From CAXDRM01 sp963991775 (lineage in GTDB: Bacteria > Pseudomonadota > Alphaproteobacteria > Rickettsiales > JABIRX01): DNA of 39,401 bases. A program made the position numbers and the translations under genes. The stretch is taken from positions 1-39,401 of the forward strand of contig CAXDRM010000004.1 of NCBI GenBank assembly GCA_963991775.1, in the 5' to 3' direction. Below, in pieces: positions 33,668 through 39,401 of the stretch. Each line of letters opens with the position of its first letter. Position 1 is the stretch's first letter. Below the pieces are notes generated by a model. That model was not told the DNA's origin. It did no database searches and saw only the letters and a list, made by a program, of their open reading frames with translations.

Positions 33668-34951
33668 GTGTCCAAATTTTTTCCTACTCTATTATTTATT
33701 TTATTACTTTCAGCTTGTAGCAAAGATAAAGACAAGCTTAAAGATACTGTAGATATTTTTTCTGTTGAAACTGAAAATTTAGAAGCTGATTCATATCTAG
33801 CAGATAAAAACTATAGCACTACGGCAGCAGATCGCTTTCTTGCTTCTAATAGTAGATTCTTTGGTGATATTCGGTTTAAAGATAATTTGCGTAAATTAAA
33901 GCGTAAAAAAACTAAATATAGTAAGGCTAAAACAGATTTACCTTTTGCTATAGCTCCAACCATAAATGATAAGCAACTTTTTATTGCTGATCGCAAAGGT
34001 GAAATTACTGCTATAGATCTAGAAACTAGAAAAAAGCTATGGCGCACTAAATTAAAAATAGCCAGCCATGAAATAAATCATTTATCTGGCGGTATAGTAA
34101 CAGATGATGATTATCTTTATGTAACTAATGGTAGCAACTATCTTTTTGTGTTAGCCCAAGTGGATGGCAGCATTAAATGGCAGAAAGATTTGGGTTTCAT
34201 TGTGCGTGCTAAACCTTTTATCCACCAAAATAAAATTTACGTAAAAACTATAGATGAAAGAATTTTTGCCTTTGGTAAAGAGTCCGGCAATTTAGTTTGG
34301 TTAAATGAGCTTAATAATTCAGGCATATCACTTTATGGCAACAGCTCTTTTTCTGCCTATGAGAAAGTCCTAGTTTCAGGTAGTTCTAATGGTGACCTAA
34401 TAGCATTTGAGGCAGCAACTGGTAAGATCATTTGGCAAGATAGCTTACTTAGTAGTAATGCTAAATCTGAAAATTTTGACTTTAATGATATAAAGACAAC
34501 ACCATTAATTTATCAAAAAGATTTATATGCAGTTTCCAACCAAGGTTTTCTAGCAAAATATGATGTGCTTTCAGGAATTAAAAAATGGGATCTTAAGCTT
34601 TCAAGTGCTGAGCAGTTTTGGCTTACAGAGCAATTGCTTTTAATCATTGATAATTTTAATAATTTAGTTGCAGTAGATACTGCTTCTGGTCAAGTAAAAT
34701 GGCTAAGCAAATTAACAGATTATGCTAAAAAAGATAAAAAACTTAATTTCTACGGACCAATGGTTGCGGGCGGACAAGTATTAGCTATTAGCAATAAAGG
34801 TAAATTATTAAGCTTTGCTTATAGCTCTGGTGAGTATCAAGGCAAAAAAAGAATCGCCAAAAATGTTAATCTGGTTCCTTTAATCAATAATGAGCAGCTT
34901 TATTTATTCAACAATAAAGGTAAGCTCTATAATTATTACTTCAAAAAATAA
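33668..34951 (+). CDS. bamB: Outer-membrane assembly lipoprotein BamB
   Basis: A 427-residue lipoprotein: GTG start, signal with lipobox LSAC (Cys17), an Asp/Lys-rich linker and a PQQ-like beta-propeller with repeated G-x-(I/L)-x-W/A-x-D blades (EITAIDLETRKKLWRTKLKI, VDGSIKWQKDLGF, ESGNLVWLNEL, ATGKIIWQDSL, SGIKKWDLKL, SGQVKWLSKL). It is a scaffold of the BAM complex with BamA (17026-19260). It starts 2 bases after the yfgM-like gene and its stop overlaps the der start as TAATG. Confidence 0.94.
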   Translation: MSKFFPTLLFILLLSACSKDKDKLKDTVDIFSVETENLEADSYLADKNYSTTAADRFLASNSRFFGDIRFKDNLRKLKRKKTKYSKAKTDLPFAIAPTINDKQLFIADRKGEITAIDLETRKKLWRTKLKIASHEINHLSGGIVTDDDYLYVTNGSNYLFVLAQVDGSIKWQKDLGFIVRAKPFIHQNKIYVKTIDERIFAFGKESGNLVWLNELNNSGISLYGNSSFSAYEKVLVSGSSNGDLIAFEAATGKIIWQDSLLSSNAKSENFDFNDIKTTPLIYQKDLYAVSNQGFLAKYDVLSGIKKWDLKLSSAEQFWLTEQLLLIIDNFNNLVAVDTASGQVKWLSKLTDYAKKDKKLNFYGPMVAGGQVLAISNKGKLLSFAYSSGEYQGKKRIAKNVNLVPLINNEQLYLFNNKGKLYNYYFKK

Positions 34952-36321
34952 TGTTTACAGTCGCAATAGTTGGTAGGCCTAATGTTGGTAAATCAACTCT
35001 ATTTAATAAGCTGGTAGGTAGCAAATCAGCTATTGTTTATGATTTACCTGGCGTTACCAGAGATCGTAAAGAAGCTTCAGTTACTTACGATGAAAGTAGC
35101 TTCAAATTAATTGATACAGCTGGTTTTGCAGAAGATACTACAGAGCTTTTAGTTAAGAATATTATTAAGCAAATTGATTATGCTTTGGCTGAAGCAGATC
35201 TAATTTTATTTATGCTGGATGCTAAGGCTGGTCTCACTAGTGCAGATTTAGAATTAGCAAATTATTTACGTAAAAAAAATAAAGATATTATTTTATTGAT
35301 TAACAAAGCTGAAAGTAAAATTAAGCAAATCACTGATAATGAGATTTATAAATTAGGTTTCAAACAACAAATTTTTATTTCTGCAGAACATAAGATTGCC
35401 TTTATAGATTTGCTGCATGAGATATGTATTAGAGAGCAAGCTTATCGCAAAGATCACGCTACTGAGTTGGAGACAGAAAAAGGCATAAGAATTGCAATTG
35501 TGGGTAAACCAAATGTAGGCAAATCTACTTTCATTAATAAGCTAATTCAAAGTGAACGCTTACTCACTAATGATGAAAGTGGCACGACTAGAGATGCTAT
35601 AGAAATTGCTTGGGATTTTAATGGGCAGAAAATTACTTTGGTTGATACAGCAGGTATGCGCAAACGTGCTCGTTTAAAAGAAAATATTGAAAAATTCTCA
35701 GTAGAGGATTCTCTTAAAGCCATTCGCTTTGCTGAGATCTGTATTATTATTTTTGATGCTACCCAATTTAAACTTGAAAAGCAGGATATTAATATTGCTA
35801 GCCATGTAGCAAAAGAGGGAAGAGGGCTAGTATTAGTACTTAATAAAATTGATTTACTTACTCCACAAAAAATAGAGGAAGTACTTTCAGAAATTAATTA
35901 TCAAGTAGCTAAATATTTACCACAGAATCGTCAGTTAAAAATTATTAAAATATCTGCTAAGCAAGCTAAGAATTTAGATAATGTTATCGAAACCGCTCTT
36001 GAGACACATCAAAATTGGAATAAAAAGCTTGATACTGCTTTGCTAAATAAATGGTTAAAATATGTAACACACCAGCATGCAGCGCCATTATATAAGGGCA
36101 AAGAAGTTAGATTTAAATATATTACTCAGATTAAAGCACGCCCACCAACTTTTGTGATTATGACTAATCAACCCGAGCAAATTCCTGATAGCTATATTAG
36201 ATATCTTAAAAAATCCTTAGTTGAAGATTTTGAGTTGCTTGGTATCAATCCGCGTTTTATCTTCAAAAAACCTAATAATCCATATAGTAGAAAGGAGGGT
36301 ACAAAAACTATTAAGAAGTAA
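34951..36321 (+). CDS. der: Ribosome-assembly GTPase Der (EngA)
   Basis: A tandem-GTPase essential for 50S subunit maturation. 456 residues: first G domain with GRPNVGKSTLFN (8-19) and DTAGF, second G domain with GKPNVGKSTFIN (about 186-197), DTAGMRKRARLKENIEKFSV and NKIDLL, then a KH-like C-terminal domain (APLYKGKEVRFKYITQIKAR with PPTFVIMTN). Length is typical. Its ATG shares a base with the bamB stop. Confidence 0.97.
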   Translation: MFTVAIVGRPNVGKSTLFNKLVGSKSAIVYDLPGVTRDRKEASVTYDESSFKLIDTAGFAEDTTELLVKNIIKQIDYALAEADLILFMLDAKAGLTSADLELANYLRKKNKDIILLINKAESKIKQITDNEIYKLGFKQQIFISAEHKIAFIDLLHEICIREQAYRKDHATELETEKGIRIAIVGKPNVGKSTFINKLIQSERLLTNDESGTTRDAIEIAWDFNGQKITLVDTAGMRKRARLKENIEKFSVEDSLKAIRFAEICIIIFDATQFKLEKQDINIASHVAKEGRGLVLVLNKIDLLTPQKIEEVLSEINYQVAKYLPQNRQLKIIKISAKQAKNLDNVIETALETHQNWNKKLDTALLNKWLKYVTHQHAAPLYKGKEVRFKYITQIKARPPTFVIMTNQPEQIPDSYIRYLKKSLVEDFELLGINPRFIFKKPNNPYSRKEGTKTIKK

Positions 36322-36362
36322 CCAAGCTACTAAATTATTGGGAGAGCTATTATCCTTTATAA

Positions 36363-36382
36363 AAAATATGTCCGGAACGGAC
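36363..36382 (-). terminator. Short terminator after tRNA-Ala
   Basis: On the minus strand GTCCG-TTC-CGGAC (36382-36370) is followed by ATATTTTTTAT. The 5-bp GC-rich stem and T-run lie about 10 bases beyond the tRNA 3' end. Confidence 0.5.
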
Positions 36383-36392
36383 CTAAGAAAAA

Positions 36393-36468
36393 TGGTGGAG
36401 ATAAGCGGATTCGAACCGCTGACCCCCTGCTTGCAAAGCAGGTGCTCTACCAACTGAGCTATATCCCC
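36393..36468 (-). tRNA. tRNA-Ala (anticodon UGC)
   Basis: A 76-base gene with encoded CCA. Acceptor arm GGGGATA with TATCTCC (one G-U), D arm AGCTCAGTTGGTAGAGC, anticodon stem CCTGC/GCAGG with loop TTTGCAA (anticodon TGC), T arm GCGGTTCGAATCCGC. It stands alone, with no rRNA gene or tRNA-Ile next to it. Confidence 0.96.
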
Positions 36469-36667
36469 TTAAGATATCTTGAAGTTACATCAAGAATAGT
36501 TGGAAGTTGACGTTTATAACTTTTTTTGTGCTATTTGCAATGAAAATTTTAAATATCATTAAAAATTAAATTTTGTTCATATTTTTAAAAGAACTAGACG
36601 ATTATTACTTCTTCGCTTATTTATTTGACTAATCATTCAAAAATAAATTTAAATGAGGTTGAAAACC

Positions 36668-37270
36668 ATGAACACATTAGAAACTATTAAAGCGAGAAGG
36701 GCGGTTAAGCATTATGATGCTAATTATCAAATGCCCCAAGCAGATTTTGATAAATTAATGGATCATGCTTTAGAGGCGCCAACATCATTTAATTTACAAA
36801 ATTGGCGTTTTGTAAATGTAGCTGATAAATCACTCAGAGCAGAAATTAGGCAAGCAGCTTGGGATCAGGCTCAAGTAACTGATGCATCATTATTATTTGT
36901 ATTATGTGCAGATGTGAAGGCTTGGGATAGAAATCCGGAGCGTTATTGGAAAGATGCTCCACAAGAAGCGCAAGATATTTTAGTACCAATGATTAAGCCT
37001 TTTTATGAAGGTAAAGAACAATTACAGCGTGATGAGGCATTACGTTCTGTTGGTATTGTAGCACAAACTATGATGCTTACTGCTAAAGCTTTAGATTATG
37101 ATTCATGTCCAATGATTGGTTTTGATGCGGATAAAGTTGCTGAGTTAATCAACTTACCTGAAGATCACATGGTAGGTATGTTATTAGTTATTGGTAAAGC
37201 CACCAAGCCTGCTTGGCCGAAGCCAGGACAGTTACCACTTAGTGATGTATTAGTTACTGATAAGTTTTAA
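36668..37270 (+). CDS. Nitroreductase-family flavoprotein
   Basis: A 200-residue FMN-dependent oxidoreductase of the nitroreductase fold. The N-terminal block IKARRAVKHYDANYQMP binds the FMN phosphate region (R-R-A/S-x-x), APTSFNLQNWRFVNV is the family AP-S-x-x-x-Q-W/P-R-F block, and CPMIGFDADKVAELINLPED is the C-terminal one. Substrate cannot be told from the sequence. I chose ATG 36668 because GAGGT sits 8 bases upstream; the ATG at 36653 contains that Shine-Dalgarno sequence and would add only five residues. Transcribed alone. Confidence 0.92.
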   Translation: MNTLETIKARRAVKHYDANYQMPQADFDKLMDHALEAPTSFNLQNWRFVNVADKSLRAEIRQAAWDQAQVTDASLLFVLCADVKAWDRNPERYWKDAPQEAQDILVPMIKPFYEGKEQLQRDEALRSVGIVAQTMMLTAKALDYDSCPMIGFDADKVAELINLPEDHMVGMLLVIGKATKPAWPKPGQLPLSDVLVTDKF

Positions 37271-37273
37271 AGG

Positions 37274-37315
37274 GATTGCTCAAAATCAATATATTGAGCA
37301 ATCAGATATCTTTTT
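37274..37315 (+). terminator. Terminator of the nitroreductase gene
   Basis: GATTGCTCAA (37274-37283) and TTGAGCAATC (37294-37303) form a perfect 10-bp stem with a 10-base loop, followed by AGATATC and then TTTTT. It begins 3 bases after the stop codon. Confidence 0.75.
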
Positions 37316-37327
37316 AAATTGTATTAT

Positions 37328-37370
37328 TTAGGTTCATGAGCTTGCAAGCGATAGCGCAGCAATGACCTAA
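37328..37370. repeat. Imperfect palindrome
   Basis: TTAGG with TCAT at one end and ATGACCTAA at the other pair around a GC-richer centre containing GCAAGCGATAGCGCAGC. The centre is unlike the AT-rich surroundings and looks like a small dispersed repeat, though only one copy is in the window. Confidence 0.45.
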
Positions 37371-37390
37371 TGGATCGTTTGAGTTTTAGT

Positions 37391-37695
37391 GACATCTAGA
37401 AAAGATATCTCATAAAAAAACTACTAGAAATTGATAAATTGTGGGTGCAAGATTCATTATATATCTGAAGATGAACTTTATAAAGTAGTAGGTAATGCTT
37501 GAGTTTTTGTTAAGGATTATGGATTGATGACCTCTAGAAACAGGCGTGTCATGGAAAAACAACTAGAAATTCATAAATTGTGTTTATAAGGTTTATTATA
37601 TAGCTGAAGATGAACTTTATAAAGTGGTAGATAATGCTTGAATTTTTGTTAAGGATTATGGATTGATGACCTCTAGAAATAGGTGGAGCATGCTT
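37391..37695 (+). repeat. Tandem repeat, about 2.2 copies of a 139-base unit
   Basis: Two units are nearly identical over long blocks: GAAGATGAACTTTATAAAGT, GTTAAGGATTATGGATTGAT and GACCTCTAGAAA recur 139 bases apart, with partial copies before and after. The period is not a multiple of three and each unit contains in-frame stops, so this is not a gene now. A stretch reading ELYKVV, then TGA, then FVKDYGLMTSRN occurs in both copies and could be a relic of a coding repeat. Confidence 0.75.
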
Positions 37696-37706
37696 GTATT
37701 TTTGGT

Positions 37707-37780
37707 GAGTGCAACTGCAAAAATTACGGAGTGTACAAATAGTACATGAGTAAATTTTTGACAGTTGCAACGAATCACTC
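37707..37780. repeat. Imperfect palindrome with GTACAAATAGTAC core
   Basis: GAGTG, CAACTG and CAAAAATT on the left pair with AATTTTTG, CAGTTG and CACTC on the right, around the centre GTACAAATAGTAC (37733-37745) followed by ATGAGTA. The centre and this flank match the element at 27651-27836 read on its minus strand, so both belong to one dispersed family. Confidence 0.65.
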
Positions 37781-37782
37781 TG

Positions 37783-37816
37783 CTAAAACATAGCGTTATA
37801 AAACGCTATGTTTTAG
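37783..37816. repeat. Perfect 15-bp hairpin downstream of ahpC
   Basis: CTAAAACATAGCGTT (37783-37797) and AACGCTATGTTTTAG (37802-37816) are exact complements around the loop ATAA. No T-run follows on either strand. It lies 24 bases past the ahpC stop, so it may protect or end that transcript. Confidence 0.6.
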
Positions 37817-37839
37817 AAAAGACTGCATGACACGCCTAT

Positions 37840-38370
37840 TTATAGAGTGTCATCGCCTTTTTGCCAATTACATGGGCATAATTCGTCGGTTTGTGCCGCG
37901 TCTAAAATTCTTAAGAATTCTTGAGGATTTCTACCAACTGAAAGGCCGTTAACTGAAGCATGTTGAATAGTGTTATCTGGATCTACTACAAAAGTAGCGC
38001 GGAGTGAAACACCAGCTTCTGGATCTAGGATACCAAGATTAGCTGATAATTCTCTTTTAATATCAGCAAGTAATGGGAAAGGTAGATCTTTAAGGCCTTC
38101 GTGAGAATTACGCCAAGCATGATGAACAAATTCAGAATCAATACTTACGCCTAAAACTTGTGCATCGCGATCTGCAAATTCTTGGTTTAATTTACCAAAT
38201 TCGATAATTTCAGTAGGGCAAATAAAAGTAAAATCTTTTGGATAAAAGAATACTACTTTCCATTTTCCGCTGTAGCTTTTATCTGTTACATCGATAAAAG
38301 CATCTTTTAAATCATTACTCACTACTCCTTGTAAATTAAATTCTGGGAATTTATCACCAACTGTTAACAT
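37840..38370 (-). CDS. ahpC: AhpC-type peroxiredoxin
   Basis: A 176-residue 2-Cys peroxiredoxin that reduces hydrogen peroxide and organic hydroperoxides. The peroxidatic Cys51 lies in DFTFICPTEIIEF; the C-terminal DELCPCNWQKGDDTL has Cys165 and Cys167. This C-P-C-N-W ending resembles mycobacterial AhpC (C-A-C-N-W), which works with AhpD rather than AhpF; neither partner gene is in the window. ATG 38370 has AGAGG 6 bases upstream, and the start lies inside the palindrome GTTAACATGTTAAC. A TATAAT box lies upstream near 38385-38395. Confidence 0.95.
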   Translation of the reverse strand: MLTVGDKFPEFNLQGVVSNDLKDAFIDVTDKSYSGKWKVVFFYPKDFTFICPTEIIEFGKLNQEFADRDAQVLGVSIDSEFVHHAWRNSHEGLKDLPFPLLADIKRELSANLGILDPEAGVSLRATFVVDPDNTIQHASVNGLSVGRNPQEFLRILDAAQTDELCPCNWQKGDDTL

Positions 38371-38476
38371 GTTAACCTCTTTAAAAAATTATAAAAAAAC
38401 ACTTCTCTTTCGAAAAAATCTAAGTAATAAATGTTTGTGCATTATGCTTGGAATAAAATATTAAGTTGTGGCCTTT

Positions 38477-39346
38477 ATGTCAAAAACTAAAAAAGCTTTT
38501 ACCTTAGTAGAATTTGCTGTGGTAATTGCCATTGTAGCAACCTTGTTACTTATCTTAACTAGCGCTACAACTTTAATAAATAACAGCAAAATCAAAACCC
38601 TATATAAAGAAGTTAATAATTTAACTACAGCCATTAATAATTTTAAGTTAACCTATAATGCTTTGCCCGGTGATTTTAAGGATGGTTATAAATTTTTTAA
38701 TAGCGTAGCTAGCTGTGTAGATGAATTACCTAATTCAAACCCGGCTTCTGATTATCCAGATCAAGGTTGTAATGGTGATGGTGATGGCTTATGGGATGCA
38801 GATTTATATAATACCGGAGGAACAGGCTATTGTTGCTTTGCAGAAGGCTATTTAATGTGGCAACATTTAAGCATGGCTAAATTAATAAAGAACCCAACTT
38901 CAGGAAGCTACACAGGCTATAAAATTGATGCCACTGCTAAATCTACACAGCAAAATCTTTATGAGCTCAAAGCCTTAAGTGGTGCCTTAATTTTACCTTT
39001 AGATAGTTGGAGCTCTGGTCTTAACCATCCTAATAGTAAAGGTAATAAATTACGTATAGGTAGATTTACAGCAGAGTTTTTTGCTGCAGATGAGGGTATT
39101 CTAACTAGTGAAATTGCTTATAGTTTTGATTTAAAATTTGATGATGGCAAACCAAAAACTGGCTTTATTAACAGCTATAATTTTTACGATATAGTTGATG
39201 GTTATGATGGTTTTAGTGAGATTGCCAAAGATTGCACTAGCTTAGAAAATAATAATAGCGCAACTACCACTCAATTAGAAGCTGCAACCTATAATTATAC
39301 CAATAAAACTGCAAAATCTTGCATGTTAGAGATTCTCTATAATTAA
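38477..39346 (+). CDS. Prepilin-like protein (type IV pilin/pseudopilin)
   Basis: 289 residues. The N-terminus MSKTKKAFTLVEFAVVIAIV is a class III signal: a short basic leader, then cleavage before Phe, Glu at +5 and a hydrophobic helix. The residue before the cleavage site is Ala, not the usual Gly. The large C-terminal domain has four or more cysteines and a DGDGLWDADLYN segment that resembles a calcium-binding loop. It could be a minor pilin or a type II secretion pseudopilin; no assembly genes are in the window. I chose ATG 38477; a GTG 9 bases earlier is possible. It diverges from ahpC. Confidence 0.82.
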   Translation: MSKTKKAFTLVEFAVVIAIVATLLLILTSATTLINNSKIKTLYKEVNNLTTAINNFKLTYNALPGDFKDGYKFFNSVASCVDELPNSNPASDYPDQGCNGDGDGLWDADLYNTGGTGYCCFAEGYLMWQHLSMAKLIKNPTSGSYTGYKIDATAKSTQQNLYELKALSGALILPLDSWSSGLNHPNSKGNKLRIGRFTAEFFAADEGILTSEIAYSFDLKFDDGKPKTGFINSYNFYDIVDGYDGFSEIAKDCTSLENNNSATTTQLEAATYNYTNKTAKSCMLEILYN

Positions 39347-39401
39347 TGTCGTGTTTCAGGGAATTGTCCGAAATGTTTTCAGCGAGTTGTCCGATTTGCC
39401 T
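39347..39401. mobile_element. Possible insertion-sequence end (cut by window edge)
   Basis: Directly after the pilin stop the sequence begins TGTCGTG and then carries two direct copies of TTTCAG-(G/C)GA-(A/G)TTGTCCG (39354-39370 and 39377-39393), 23 bases apart. A TG terminus followed by spaced direct repeats is how transposase-binding ends of some families (for example IS21) look. No transposase is visible, so this is tentative. Confidence 0.4.

Noticed and set aside
37391..37695. TGA read as Trp to rescue a coding frame in the tandem repeats
   Set aside because: dxr ends properly at a TGA in this window, and the units contain other stops and a period that is not a multiple of three.
37391..37780. 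CRISPR array
   Set aside because: Two long near-identical units with no short repeat-spacer alternation and no cas genes nearby.

Overview
The window comes from an AT-rich alphaproteobacterium of a host-associated, Rickettsiales-like type. This is inferred from gene content, not from a marker phylogeny. The evidence is the conserved block from rpsB to lpxI, a CycM-type membrane-anchored cytochrome c, a Mur/Fur regulator with the alphaproteobacterial HHDHLID motif, a YfgM-BamB-Der cluster, scattered single tRNA genes and repeat-filled intergenic gaps. Lipid A, peptidoglycan (RodA) and the MEP isoprenoid pathway (Dxr) are all represented. That argues against Anaplasmataceae (no lipid A) and against the genus Rickettsia (no MEP pathway). 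TGA is used as a stop (dxr), so the standard bacterial code applies.

Region 1 (1-4500) is accessory. It opens with the last codons of an RTX-like, type I-secreted protein, followed 3 bases later by an HlyC-family toxin-activating lysine acyltransferase. Next come a small outer-membrane beta-barrel protein, a decayed reverse-strand gene, a truncated second copy of the acyltransferase, two tandem Bor/Iss-like lipoproteins behind a near-consensus promoter, and two tandem lipoproteins that look paralogous and belong to no family I recognise. This is the most unusual stretch.

Region 2 (4505-9817, minus strand) is a compact run sco-fur-miaB-ybeY-corC-lnt. It resembles the widespread miaB-ybeZ-ybeY-ybeX-lnt order but lacks ybeZ (phoH). 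It starts from a promoter that overlaps, back to back, the promoter of a plus-strand pair: cytochrome c and a YejA-like peptide-binding protein (9904-12225).

Region 3 (12236-26356, minus strand) is the envelope and translation super-operon: rpsB, tsf, pyrH, frr, uppS, cdsA, dxr, rseP, bamA, skp, lpxD, fabZ, lpxA, lpxI and rodA, with many overlapping or abutting genes. It couples ribosome assembly and recycling, UMP supply, undecaprenyl and phospholipid precursors, outer-membrane protein assembly and lipid A synthesis. rpsB has a structured leader and an unusually long Lys/Ala-rich tail.

Region 4 (26396-30121, minus strand) holds a small coiled-coil protein, rdgB with a clear terminator, tRNA-Arg(UCU), a long imperfect palindromic repeat and a UvrD-type helicase. 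Region 5 (30269-36321, plus strand) is an AsmA-like protein followed by yfgM-bamB-der. Region 6 (36363-39401) contains tRNA-Ala(UGC), a nitroreductase, about 570 bases of tandem and palindromic repeats, an AhpC peroxiredoxin, a prepilin-like protein and, at the very edge, paired repeats that look like an insertion-sequence end.
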